Below are positions 35,224-43,515 of a stretch of 64,000 nucleotides of DNA, piece after piece. The notes under the pieces are model-generated. The model saw only the letters and a program-made list of their open reading frames with translations. It was not told the DNA's origin and did not search any database. The translations under genes and the position numbers were made by a program. The stretch is from Saprospiraceae bacterium (GTDB lineage Bacteria > Bacteroidota > Bacteroidia > Chitinophagales > Saprospiraceae): assembly GCA_020848695.1 (NCBI GenBank), contig JADLHT010000035.1, positions 60,696 to 124,695 of the forward strand. The letters run 5' to 3'. How positions within the stretch are numbered: the stretch's first letter is position 1; the number at the start of each line of letters is the position of its first letter.

Positions 35224-37740
35224 CTAACTCATGTATTGATTAATTGGAACATAGTCTTTAACATATACAGGAATGGTTTCTCTCCATCCATTTAAAGCTT
35301 TGAATTCAGCCATAGTGAATCCACCGTATACATTCAATTCTCCAAATTGCTTACTATTAATAATCTGCCGGAACTTTTCATCAGCTACATAAGCTTTTAA
35401 GTAGTTTTTTATATATGGCACATATTTACTTTCAGGTTTATAAATAGAAATGAATTTATCACATTCATCTTCCAGTTTATCGTCTTTGGATTTGAAAACA
35501 TCAATTAAGCCAAAAGCACGCTCCAAAAACTCACGCCACGTAATGCGCCTATCTAGATTTTCGCTTTTCCGGATTTTATCCAGATTGAGGAACAATTGAG
35601 GCTTATCCTCATATTTTTCTCGAACTATTTGAATTGCTTTATCCCATTGTTCATTTTCAATTGCGGATTTTACGGCTGTGTCTTTTTTTAATTCTTCCCG
35701 AGCTTTTTCAAAAAGCTTTCTATCGACTTTCATTCCTTCAATACCTATTGAAGTTTCCGTTATCGTCTTAACCTTATCCGGATCAAAAACTTCAAATTGG
35801 TCAATATCAATTCCAGTAGGATCTCCACCTCCAGAACCCTTTTGTTTGATTGGAAGTTTTAGAATTTCATCATAATCGAACTTATCTTCAAAGTATTCGC
35901 AATTGGCAAAGAAATCAAAGAATTTAAATTTATCTTTTTCTGCATTATGCTTTTCACCATACTCATCAGTATATTCAAAAGTGTGTTTGCGGGTTCCTCT
36001 TCCTTTGATCTGAATAAAATCAGTTGGCGAGAAAACAGGTCGCATCAAAGCCAGATTTAAAATATCTTGACAATCATATCCCGTTGTCATCATGCCAACA
36101 GTAATGCAAACTCTTGTTTTACTGGATTTATAATTTTCGAGGAATTGAGTGTGTCCATTTAAATTGTTGTTGGCAAAATTAATTGTGAACTGCTGTGCGT
36201 CTTGAATGTTTGATGTAATCTGTAAGGCAAAATCAGAACTGTACTTGTCCGGCCATAACTGTGTCGCCAATTGATTCAAAATCTGTGTAATTTTTGAGGC
36301 ATGTTTCTGACTCACACAAAAAACAACACTCTTTCCAATCTCTCCACTTATAGGATCTCTTAGTGCATTTTCAATAAAAGTCTGACAAAAGACAGTATTG
36401 GTTTTTTCGGAAAAGAATTTCTTTTCAAAATCTTTTTGAAAGAAAGTTTCTTCACCCTCATCTCCCTCATCATTGCTAACTGAAACGGCATAACCCTTTT
36501 CTGAAAGTAGCTCCGTTGTAATTTCGGTTCGTGCATCAGAAACTATTGGATTAATTAAGAATCCATCTTTTACTCCATCTAATAAACTAAAACGGAATGT
36601 TGGCTCTCCATTCTTGCATCCAAATGTGGTATAGGTATCTAAAAGCTGGCGACGCTCCCAAGCACGAGGGTCTTTCTGCGATAATTTTTGAGGGTCAACA
36701 TTTTTTAAATAGTCTTTTGGTGTAGCAGTGAGTCCTAATTTGTATCCAACAAAATATTCAAAAACAGCTCTTGCATTTCCCCCAATTGCCCGATGTGATT
36801 CATCAGCAATTATTAAATCAAAATCAGTGGGAGAAAAAAGTCTTTTATATTTATTCTGTGCGGATAAACTTTGGACGGTTGTTATTACAACTTCTGCTTT
36901 CTTCCAATCGTCTCTGTTTTGTTTATAAATTACAGAGGTAAAGTCATTGCCTAAATAGCGAACAAAATTCTTATGTGCCTGATCTTCCAGTTCAAGTCGA
37001 TCAACTAAGAATAATATTCTCTTTGCATTTCCGGTTCGTAAAAATAATTTAATAACTCCGGCAGAAATTAAAGTTTTTCCTGTTCCAGTTGCCATTTCAA
37101 AAAGAAAGCGGTCATTACCTTCTCCTGCTGATCTCTGAAGAGCATGAATTGCTTTTAGCTGATATGGTCGAAGGATTCTTAAATTCTCATCCCAGAGATA
37201 TTGTTCTCTTGTAGCTTCATTCTGATACCTTGGATCATTTTTAAAATTCGGATTCTGTGTTAAAGCAATATAGTCCGATCCAACATTTTCTTCTGTTAAT
37301 CTTTGATTATTAGGTGTAAATCCTTGACGATGTTTTAATGACTCCTGAGAAGGAAACTCTGTTATGATTTCCGGATCACCACGTTCTAAGTCCCAAAAAT
37401 AATGAAGATTTCCATTAGACAGAATAATGAATCTTACATTTTGAGATTGTGCATATCTTCTTGCTTGTTCTTTTCCATCAAGTGGATTTTTTTCTTCTTT
37501 CTTTGCTTCTAAAACAACAAATGGAAAACCATTATCATCTAAAAGTAGATAGTCAACAAATCCTTTCTTTATTGATTCAAAATCATCTCCAAATCCCTCA
37601 GTAAATTTCTTGGTTAATTTGACGTTAGTTTCTAAAGCCACATTCGCTTGTGAATTTTCAAGATCAAAAAATCTCCATCCTGCATCTTCGAGGAGCTTAT
37701 TAATTTTAATTCTTGCTCTGGCTTCCTTTTGATTGGACAT
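35224..37740 (-). CDS. hsdR: Type I restriction endonuclease subunit R
   Basis: 838 aa, length and motifs as in EcoAI-type HsdR. The N-terminal nuclease domain has the PD-(D/E)xK pattern with Asp63 (FVDYLLL) and Glu78-x-Lys80 (VLEAKK). The helicase domain has ATGTGKT (217-223), DESH (313-316) and the SF2 motif VI-like QIKGRGTRK. The C-terminal ~130 residues would dock on HsdM. It translocates DNA and cuts it when target sites are unmethylated. First gene of an operon with the fused HsdM-HsdS. The SIR2-HerA pair follows on the same strand. Confidence 0.95.
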   Translation of the reverse strand: MSNQKEARARIKINKLLEDAGWRFFDLENSQANVALETNVKLTKKFTEGFGDDFESIKKGFVDYLLLDDNGFPFVVLEAKKEEKNPLDGKEQARRYAQSQNVRFIILSNGNLHYFWDLERGDPEIITEFPSQESLKHRQGFTPNNQRLTEENVGSDYIALTQNPNFKNDPRYQNEATREQYLWDENLRILRPYQLKAIHALQRSAGEGNDRFLFEMATGTGKTLISAGVIKLFLRTGNAKRILFLVDRLELEDQAHKNFVRYLGNDFTSVIYKQNRDDWKKAEVVITTVQSLSAQNKYKRLFSPTDFDLIIADESHRAIGGNARAVFEYFVGYKLGLTATPKDYLKNVDPQKLSQKDPRAWERRQLLDTYTTFGCKNGEPTFRFSLLDGVKDGFLINPIVSDARTEITTELLSEKGYAVSVSNDEGDEGEETFFQKDFEKKFFSEKTNTVFCQTFIENALRDPISGEIGKSVVFCVSQKHASKITQILNQLATQLWPDKYSSDFALQITSNIQDAQQFTINFANNNLNGHTQFLENYKSSKTRVCITVGMMTTGYDCQDILNLALMRPVFSPTDFIQIKGRGTRKHTFEYTDEYGEKHNAEKDKFKFFDFFANCEYFEDKFDYDEILKLPIKQKGSGGGDPTGIDIDQFEVFDPDKVKTITETSIGIEGMKVDRKLFEKAREELKKDTAVKSAIENEQWDKAIQIVREKYEDKPQLFLNLDKIRKSENLDRRITWREFLERAFGLIDVFKSKDDKLEDECDKFISIYKPESKYVPYIKNYLKAYVADEKFRQIINSKQFGELNVYGGFTMAEFKALNGWRETIPVYVKDYVPINQYMS

Positions 37741-37859
37741 AATTTGAATATAACCCTGTAATATTTACTAATAATAGCTCAATTTATACTTAATAACAAT
37801 AGGCTTAAATATATGGATAATTTAAGGGAACATAGTTGAAGTAGGTCTTTTGGATTCAA

Positions 37860-38087
37860 TTAACGCTCCAAATCCATGTCTTGATTCTTGGACTTCCTCA
37901 ACTTTGAGAGATCATTGATTTGTAATTCCAAATCATATTCCTTTTGTCCGGAAATAAGACCGGAAAAATAATCATTCGCCTGATTTATTTTTCCAATTAC
38001 CAGACTAAGAAGATTGGGTTCATAATGGGCAAGGATATAACCGTCATTAAATCCTCGAATAAATAACTGTTCATTAAATTCCATCAT
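37860..38087 (-). CDS. Small hypothetical protein paired with the excisionase-like gene
   Basis: 75 aa from the ATG at 38087, overlapping the end of the HTH gene by 14 bp; the longer reading from 38138 overlaps it more. Helical, charged, with a conserved-looking FIRGFNDGYILAHYEPNLL segment near the N-terminus. No family name recognised; I recall similar small proteins paired with excisionase-type HTH genes on Bacteroidota elements. It may assist DNA processing or regulation. Confidence 0.5.
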   Translation of the reverse strand: MMEFNEQLFIRGFNDGYILAHYEPNLLSLVIGKINQANDYFSGLISGQKEYDLELQINDLSKLRKSKNQDMDLER

Positions 38088-38352
38088 AGATTTCGTTTGT
38101 ATGTTTTTCAAGGAAGGTATGAATAGAGTCCAGATCATAGAGTATTAACTTTTTCTCCGGCTGGGAGAACCGGATTTTGCCTTCGTCTCTGAGCTTTTGA
38201 AGGGTGGTTTTGCTCTTAATCCGGAGCTTAGACATAGCTTCTTCAGGAGATATCCATTTATCTTCTTTGATGCCTTCTTTCTCCTTAACTCTTGCTACTA
38301 CCTTTTCTATAAGGGCATAAAACGCTTCATCTTCAAGGCAAATGACTTCCAT
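38074..38352 (-). CDS. Excisionase-like helix-turn-helix protein
   Basis: 92 aa. The C-terminal part (about 32-85) is a MerR/excisionase-type HTH_17 domain: WISPEEAMSKLRIKSKTTLQ, then KLRDEGKIRFSQPEKKLILY and a closing helix LDSIHTFLEKH. The N-terminal 30 residues form a helix as in Bacteroides element excisionases. It lies about 100 bp inside the right attachment site and next to the GTTCGACC doublet, so it is well placed to steer the integrase towards excision. That role is inference from domain and position. Confidence 0.75.
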   Translation of the reverse strand: MEVICLEDEAFYALIEKVVARVKEKEGIKEDKWISPEEAMSKLRIKSKTTLQKLRDEGKIRFSQPEKKLILYDLDSIHTFLEKHTNEIYDGI

Positions 38353-38400
38353 GCCTCAAAATTACTAAAGTTAAGGATGTAAAAGGTGAGAGGGTAAATT

Positions 38401-38422
38401 TGTTCGACCTATGTTCGACCCA
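38401..38422 (+). repeat. Right terminal GTTCGACC doublet
   Basis: Octamers at 38402-38409 and 38413-38420 with a 3-bp spacer, matching the doublet at 1432-1453. It ends 36 bp before the tRNA-Leu repeat. The segment TTCGACCCA also occurs 35 bp before the left repeat, at 1228-1236. Confidence 0.6.
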
Positions 38423-38458
38423 TGAATTTTTTAAAAGTTGTCAAAGTGTCTCAAACCT

Positions 38459-38517
38459 GTACCCGGGGCGGGACTTGAACCCGCACGGCCATTTCTGGCC
38501 ACAGGATTTTAAGTCCT
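38459..38517 (-). repeat. Right attachment site within tRNA-Leu (attR)
   Basis: The 59-bp copy of the repeat at 1272-1330, part of the intact tRNA-Leu gene. Island sequence lies to its left, the 5' half of the tRNA and the chromosome to its right. Confidence 0.9.
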
Positions 38518-38545
38518 GCGTGTCTACCAATTCCACCACCTGGGC
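38460..38545 (-). tRNA. tRNA-Leu(UAA), target of the island
   Basis: 86 nt class II tRNA. Anticodon loop CTTAAAA (anticodon TAA), long variable arm GGCC/GGCC, T arm GCGGG-TTCAAGT-CCCGC. The acceptor strands GCCCAGG and CCCGGGT leave a G1-U72 wobble and an A5/C68 mismatch. CCA is not encoded. Confidence 0.93.
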
Positions 38546-38588
38546 AATTTCTGAACCTGCTCTGCGATAACATGTTCTTTGAAAAGTG

Positions 38589-38661
38589 AGCGGGAGACGA
38601 GACTCGAACCCGCGACCCCAACCTTGGCAAGGTTGTGCTCTACCAACTGAGCTACTCCCGC
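38589..38661 (-). tRNA. tRNA-Gly(GCC)
   Basis: 73 nt. Acceptor GCGGGAG/CTCCCGC, D arm GCTCAGTTGGTAGAGC, anticodon loop TTGCCAA (anticodon GCC), T arm GCGGG-TTCGAGT-CTCGT. It lies 43 bp upstream of tRNA-Leu on the same strand, probably cotranscribed. Confidence 0.93.
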
Positions 38662-38722
38662 AAATAATATTTAATTGATAATTGCACTGTTGCAATTAAT
38701 AAATAGTACACCCGTTTTTGTT

Positions 38723-38752
38723 GAACTTTAATAGAAGTTCTGCTCTACCAAC
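38723..38752 (-). pseudogene. Possible decayed tRNA fragment
   Basis: On the minus strand a D-arm-like GTTGGTAGAGCA is followed by a hairpin GAACTT-CTATTA-AAGTTC with a 6-nt loop. No acceptor or T arm can be found. Could be a remnant of a third tRNA in this cluster, or chance. Confidence 0.25.
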
Positions 38753-38961
38753 CCAGATCCATTGAAGAACTAAATGGTGATGAGCTATTCGTACACCTGT
38801 CTTTTGAAGGGAATCCATTGACCCCTTGCGACTAACCTCACTTACTCTTTCATTTTCAATGGGTTAATCACCTTAGGTAATAATAAGTTTACCATCATTA
38901 AATAATCAATAGATAAAACCTTAAATGACAACATTTTATGCCAAAAACTCGTTAGTTAAGG

Positions 38962-39022
38962 CGGATTTTTCTATTACGGACGGCAAAGATAAGCCGTTCA
39001 ATGGTTAATAACCGAAAATCCG
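38962..39022. other. Nested hairpin region upstream of mnmA
   Basis: Outer arms CGGATTTT (38962-38969) and AAAATCCG (39015-39022) enclose an inner 7-bp stem (38978-38984 with 38993-38999, one G-U pair). It lies between the tRNA cluster and mnmA with no coding frame, and may be a transcript end or an RNA structure. The rest of 38753-39201 shows nothing I can name. Confidence 0.4.
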
Positions 39023-39201
39023 ATTAAATTTTATTAGAAAGTTATTTAAAAAAAGGAAAAGAATTGTCTATATAAGTAATTGATTATCAATAATTCGAAG
39101 CAATAAATATGATATAAATTGTAAAGCTGCGAATCAAATTCGTGAAAGTTAATGGATGAAAAATTATCAATTTATACATATTATAATTTAATTTAATATA
39201 T

Positions 39202-39209
39202 TATTTTTG
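39202..39209 (+). promoter_or_regulatory. -7 box TATTTTTG of mnmA
   Basis: An exact TAnnTTTG match ending 9 bp before the mnmA ATG, implying a very short leader. No clear -33 TTTG at the usual distance. Confidence 0.4.
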
Positions 39210-39217
39210 TATTTTCA

Positions 39218-40333
39218 ATGAGTAAGCATGGTAAGATCCTGGTAGCAATGAGTGGCGGTATAGACAGTACCATTGCTGCGGCTATGTTGCATGATCAGGG
39301 ATATCAGGTTATTGGTATTACCATGAAAACTTGGGATTATGCTTCATCCGGAGGCTCAAAGAAAGAGACGGGTTGCTGTTCGCTGGATTCTCTTCAAGAC
39401 GCTAGAAGAATAGCCGTAGATATGGGTTTTCATCATTTTATATTGGATATCAGAGAAGAATTTGGTGATGCAGTGATCGATAATTTTGTGGATGAATATT
39501 TAGCTGGAAGAACCCCCAATCCCTGTGTGCTTTGTAATACTCATATTAAGTGGAATGCCTTATTAAAGCGGGCTGATGGATTGGATTGTCAGTATATTGC
39601 TACCGGACATTACGCAAGAATAAACGAATTGAATGGAAGATATTTTGTCTCCAAAGCTCAGGACTTGGTTAAAGATCAGTCTTACGTACTTTGGGGATTA
39701 AACCAGAACGCATTGTCGAGATCTAAATTTCCACTCGCGGAGTATTTAAAGACCGATGTCCGAAGAATGGCCAAAGAAATGGGTTATGACAATCTGGCTA
39801 AGAAAGCAGAGAGTTATGAAATTTGTTTTGTTCCTGATAATGATTACAGAGGTTTTTTAAAAAGGAGAGTTGACGGTCTTGAAGAACAGGTAGAAGGTGG
39901 ATTATTTATTGATCAAAAGGGAAATGTATTAGGAAAGCACAATGGTTATCCTTTCTATACAGTAGGACAAAGAAAAGGTCTTGGTTTAGCATTCGGCAGA
40001 CCTATGTTTGTAACTAATATATTACCGGATTCTAATATGGTTGTGTTGGGCGAAGAAACAGATCTTCAACAGAATGAAATGAATGTTTCTCAATTAAATT
40101 GGTTAAAATACGATTCAGTTGATAATAATAAAGAGTATGTAGCAAAAATCAGATACAAAGATGTTGGCCATATCTGTACAATCGACAAAAAAGATGATGA
40201 AATCAATGTGAACTTTCTAAGTCAGGTCAAAGGTATTGCGCCGGGACAATCAGCAGTTATTTATGAAGGGGATGATGTAGTATGTGGAGGGATAATTAGA
40301 AACTCTTTAACAAATAATTCGACGAAGCTATAA
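39218..40333 (+). CDS. mnmA: tRNA-specific 2-thiouridylase MnmA
   Basis: 371 aa, full length for the family. It inserts sulfur at position 2 of U34 in tRNAs for Lys, Glu and Gln. PP-loop SGGIDS (12-17) binds ATP; the catalytic cysteines lie in NPCVLCN (101-107) and at Cys203 (YEICFVPD). GHYARI and VGQRKGLGLAFG segments are also diagnostic. The C-terminal beta domain is shorter than in E. coli but present. First chromosomal gene right of the tRNA cluster; the next gene starts 24 bp later. Confidence 0.97.
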   Translation: MSKHGKILVAMSGGIDSTIAAAMLHDQGYQVIGITMKTWDYASSGGSKKETGCCSLDSLQDARRIAVDMGFHHFILDIREEFGDAVIDNFVDEYLAGRTPNPCVLCNTHIKWNALLKRADGLDCQYIATGHYARINELNGRYFVSKAQDLVKDQSYVLWGLNQNALSRSKFPLAEYLKTDVRRMAKEMGYDNLAKKAESYEICFVPDNDYRGFLKRRVDGLEEQVEGGLFIDQKGNVLGKHNGYPFYTVGQRKGLGLAFGRPMFVTNILPDSNMVVLGEETDLQQNEMNVSQLNWLKYDSVDNNKEYVAKIRYKDVGHICTIDKKDDEINVNFLSQVKGIAPGQSAVIYEGDDVVCGGIIRNSLTNNSTKL

Positions 40334-40357
40334 TGAAAATAAATTTTAAGTAGTACA

Positions 40358-41107
40358 ATGAATTCAAAAAGAATATTATTTGCAGCCTTTGTTCTGCTTT
40401 TGATTATTAATTTCTCCTGTAAGGAAGAAAATATTATCTTAACAGAAGAACAATTAGGATATAATTATTTTCCTGTGCAAATTGGGGATTCCAAAATTTA
40501 TAAAACAGATAGTATTTATTTTCAAAAATCAAATAGTATTTATAACGATACTTCGACTTCATTTACAATGGAACTTGTAAGCGATACTTTTAGAAGAAGC
40601 GACGGAAATCTCGTTTATAACATCTCTGTCTTCAACAGAAAGGATGAATCAAAAGATTGGGTACTGGTTGATAATTATTTTATAATTAAGACCAAAAGTA
40701 ATATTGAGAAGCAAGAAGACGGATTGAACTATATTAAATTGATTTTTCCGATTAGAAAATTTGTTTCATGGAATGGAAATATTCAACTAAGTCAGGAGAA
40801 TCAATTAAAAATTAATGGTGAATTTTTTCAACCATTTAAATACTGGAACGGAACCTCCTATTACTATAAGGATATTCAGGAGAATTACTCTCAACTTAAT
40901 AAGTTGTATCCTCAAGTTGCAATTGTAGAAGAGATTGACTACGATGATGATCTCAACAGAATTTATTCGGAAGCGCGTTATGCTTTGAATGTCGGATTGA
41001 TTTACAGAGAATTTTGGATTCTATCAACTGAAGTAATTAATCCGGAGCTGTCATGGATTGAAAAAGCTCAGTACGGTATCATTTTAAAGCAAGCCTTAAT
41101 TCCATAG
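40358..41107 (+). CDS. Hypothetical lipoprotein
   Basis: 249 aa. Signal peptide with lipobox INFSC, Cys21 as the lipidated residue, then a negatively charged start (KEENI) as in Bacteroidota surface lipoproteins. The rest is beta-rich; the motif YNYFPVQIGDSKIYKTDSI recalls the N-terminus of many small Bacteroidota lipoproteins without assigned function. Between mnmA and rimM in the same direction, probably cotranscribed (8-bp gap to rimM). Confidence 0.75.
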   Translation: MNSKRILFAAFVLLLIINFSCKEENIILTEEQLGYNYFPVQIGDSKIYKTDSIYFQKSNSIYNDTSTSFTMELVSDTFRRSDGNLVYNISVFNRKDESKDWVLVDNYFIIKTKSNIEKQEDGLNYIKLIFPIRKFVSWNGNIQLSQENQLKINGEFFQPFKYWNGTSYYYKDIQENYSQLNKLYPQVAIVEEIDYDDDLNRIYSEARYALNVGLIYREFWILSTEVINPELSWIEKAQYGIILKQALIP

Positions 41108-41115
41108 AAACTGAT

Positions 41116-41634
41116 TTGATAGAATTGCTACATATTGGAAAGACATTTAAAACTCACGGAATAAAGGGAGAAATTGAGATTGAAGTTGAAGAAATATTTC
41201 TTGACTGGTTATTGAAGACCAAAATATTTTTTCTAAAAATGGATGGCAATCCGGTTCCATATTGGATTGAAAGCATTAGAACTGATTCCCGTATTTTTAT
41301 AAAAATCGAAGATATTGACTCACCTGAAGTAGCCAAACTTTTAACCCATAAAGAAATATATATAGACAAGACCCGAGTTCCCAAAGATTTATTGGAAGAA
41401 CACAATCAAGATTTATCTCATATCGGTTTCGAAGGGTTTCAGTTGATTGACATAAATTCTGGAGTAGCAGCAATGATTCTTCAAGTAATAGAATATCCTT
41501 CTCAACTTATGGTTGAAGTAGAATTCAAGAATCGAAAACTAATGCTACCTCTACATGAAGACTTTATTAAGACATTGGATCAGAAAAATAAGACAATCAA
41601 GGTTTCTTTACCGGATGGAATTTTTGAAATCTAA
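41116..41634 (+). CDS. rimM: Ribosome maturation factor RimM
   Basis: 172 aa, TTG start. The N-terminal RimM barrel (LLHIGKTFKTHGIKGEIEIE, about 3-22) and a C-terminal PRC-barrel-like domain (LPLHEDFIKTLD near 146-157, compare the P-x-x-x-E/D-F motif of RimM). It binds S19 and helps mature the 30S head. The GKTFKTHGIKGEI signature is the best evidence; the rest is divergent, as usual in Bacteroidota. Its TAA overlaps the TAG of the convergent ABC-F gene tail to tail. Confidence 0.9.
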   Translation: MIELLHIGKTFKTHGIKGEIEIEVEEIFLDWLLKTKIFFLKMDGNPVPYWIESIRTDSRIFIKIEDIDSPEVAKLLTHKEIYIDKTRVPKDLLEEHNQDLSHIGFEGFQLIDINSGVAAMILQVIEYPSQLMVEVEFKNRKLMLPLHEDFIKTLDQKNKTIKVSLPDGIFEI

Positions 41635-43484
41635 GCATTTAGTTTAAGCCATTGATCTTCTAAGTTCAAGATGCGTTCTTCAACTTCTTTTAGTCTTTGA
41701 GAATTATTATGAAATTTCTGATCATCGTATGATGTGTTTTCAAAATAGGTATGCAGATCTGCTTTTTCTTTATTCAATAATAATAGTTCTTTCTCAATTT
41801 TTTGATTTTCTTTCTTAATATTTTGATTGTTTTGTCTGAGAGCATTGGCATCGCTTATTGAATTTGATTCTTGATCGATCACATTTTTACCTGTGCTTTT
41901 TTCTAATTCAAGCTGTTTTCTATAATCAGAATAGTTTCCCGGATAATCTCTAATTTCACCATTTTCTGTAATTACAAAAGTATGATTTACCAATCGATCC
42001 ATAAAGAAACGATCATGACTTACAATGAGTAATACTCCTTCAAAATCCAAAAGAAAAGTTTCTAATACATTCAGTGTAATTAAATCCAAATCATTTGTCG
42101 GTTCATCAAGAATGATAAAGTTTGGATTTTTCATTAGTACGGTTAATAAATATAGCCTCCTTCTTTCGCCGCCACTCAGTTGAGAAACATATACTTGTTG
42201 ATGAGGTCTTGAAAATAAGAATCGTTCTAATAAAGCTTCTGCAGAGAGTCTCTTACCCTTTTTAAGTGGTATATAATCAGCAATGGATCTTACTACATCA
42301 ATAACTCTCTTATCCTCAGTTAATAGCAATCCGTCTTGCTCATAGAATCCGAACTTAACGGTATCACCTATTATTACTTTTCCTTGGTCGGGTTTTATTT
42401 GCTGTGTAAATAATTTTAAAAGACTTGTCTTTCCGGAGCCATTGGGTCCAATCAGACCAACCCGATCTTTCAACTTAAATTTATAGGAGAAATTGTCTAT
42501 GAGTCTTACAGAATTGTAGGCTTTACTGATGTGATGGAGTTCTAAAATTTTTGTTCCTAATCGTTCCATTTCAATATCAATTTCCAAATCACCGGAATCT
42601 GTTTTTTCTGAAATTGATTCTTTAAGATCATAATACCGATCAACTCTTGATTTTGCTTTAGTTGTTCTTGCTTTTGGCATTCTTCTTACCCAATCTAATT
42701 CTTTTTTAAGAAGTTTTGAAGTCTTGTCTTTTGCTATGGCCTCATTATTCATTCTGATCTCTTTCTTTTCAAGATAATCTTCATAATCTCCTTGGTATTT
42801 AACTAACATGCCTCGATCCAATTCAATGATTTGGTTGCACACATTATTCAAAAAATACCGGTCATGTGTAACCATTAGTAAGCTTATTGAATTTTGAGAA
42901 AGAAACTTCTCAAGCCATTCTATCATTTCTAAATCCAGATGATTGGTAGGTTCGTCAAGAATAAGGAACGAAGGTTTTCCACACAAGACCTTTACTAAGG
43001 CTAATCTTTTCTTTTGGCCTCCGCTTAATTGATCGGTGAAATAATTAAAATCTGGTAATTTGAATTTACTCATAAGCTCCTTGACATAGTTATCCATATC
43101 CCATGCCTTATGTTCATCCATTTGATGTAATGCTTGTTGAATAAGCTCCTCCTGATCGGAATATTGAGAGAGATAAAATGCTTTTAGCGGTGCCAACCAT
43201 GGTTCATCTCCATCAAGTAAAGTATCTAAAACTGTATGACCTGGAATAATTTCAGGTTCCTGAGGCAAATAAGCCGTTTTTATATCTTCATTTAACCAAT
43301 AAAAAGACCTATCCCCTTCAGCTTTCTCTGTTCCTGCTGCAATTTTAAGTAAAGAAGTTTTTCCCGTCCCATTTCTGGCAATAATGGCTATTTTGTCACC
43401 TTGATTTACTTTTAAGTCAATATGATCAAGCAATAATTTTTCTCCATAAGATAAACTTACATTGTCGAGTGTCAGATAATTCAT
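41631..43484 (-). CDS. ABC-F family ATPase (Uup-like)
   Basis: 617 aa soluble protein with two ABC domains. First: ARNGTGKTS (36-44), LSGGQKKRLA, LILDEPTNHLD. Second: GPNGSGKTS, LSGGERRRLY, IILDEPTNDLD. An ABC-tran_Xtn linker joins them (KKELDWVRRMPKARTTKAKS), and a C-terminal coiled coil covers about 555-615 as in Uup. ABC-F proteins work on the ribosome or on branched DNA, not in transport. The WVRRMPKARTTK linker and coiled-coil tail favour Uup over other ABC-F types. Confidence 0.92.
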   Translation of the reverse strand: MNYLTLDNVSLSYGEKLLLDHIDLKVNQGDKIAIIARNGTGKTSLLKIAAGTEKAEGDRSFYWLNEDIKTAYLPQEPEIIPGHTVLDTLLDGDEPWLAPLKAFYLSQYSDQEELIQQALHQMDEHKAWDMDNYVKELMSKFKLPDFNYFTDQLSGGQKKRLALVKVLCGKPSFLILDEPTNHLDLEMIEWLEKFLSQNSISLLMVTHDRYFLNNVCNQIIELDRGMLVKYQGDYEDYLEKKEIRMNNEAIAKDKTSKLLKKELDWVRRMPKARTTKAKSRVDRYYDLKESISEKTDSGDLEIDIEMERLGTKILELHHISKAYNSVRLIDNFSYKFKLKDRVGLIGPNGSGKTSLLKLFTQQIKPDQGKVIIGDTVKFGFYEQDGLLLTEDKRVIDVVRSIADYIPLKKGKRLSAEALLERFLFSRPHQQVYVSQLSGGERRRLYLLTVLMKNPNFIILDEPTNDLDLITLNVLETFLLDFEGVLLIVSHDRFFMDRLVNHTFVITENGEIRDYPGNYSDYRKQLELEKSTGKNVIDQESNSISDANALRQNNQNIKKENQKIEKELLLLNKEKADLHTYFENTSYDDQKFHNNSQRLKEVEERILNLEDQWLKLNA

Positions 43485-43515
43485 TTGGTTGTTTGAAGGA
43501 TATAGAAGTCAGCAA

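Larger units (their letters stand above)
1272..38517. mobile_element. Integrative and mobilizable element inserted in tRNA-Leu(UAA)
   Basis: A 59-bp direct repeat (57 of 59 identical) of the tRNA-Leu 3' part lies at 1272-1330 and 38459-38517. The right copy belongs to an intact tRNA gene and the left copy is a displaced fragment, the usual outcome of tyrosine-recombinase integration at a tRNA 3' end. A tyrosine integrase (1470-2681) adjoins the left end and an excisionase-like HTH gene (38074-38352) the right end. The interior holds relaxase, MobC, coupling ATPase, ArdC, RadC and defence cargo. No VirB4/TraG-type pore operon was seen, so transfer would need a helper conjugative system. Calling it an IME rather than an ICE is inference. 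Confidence 0.85.

Noticed and set aside
1272..38517. Full integrative conjugative element (ICE)
   Set aside because: No VirB4, TraJ/TraN/TraM-type or other mating-pore genes were recognised; only mobilization functions are present.
38441..38695. 84-codon minus-strand frame
   Set aside because: It covers tRNA-Leu and tRNA-Gly; a typical false gene over tRNAs.
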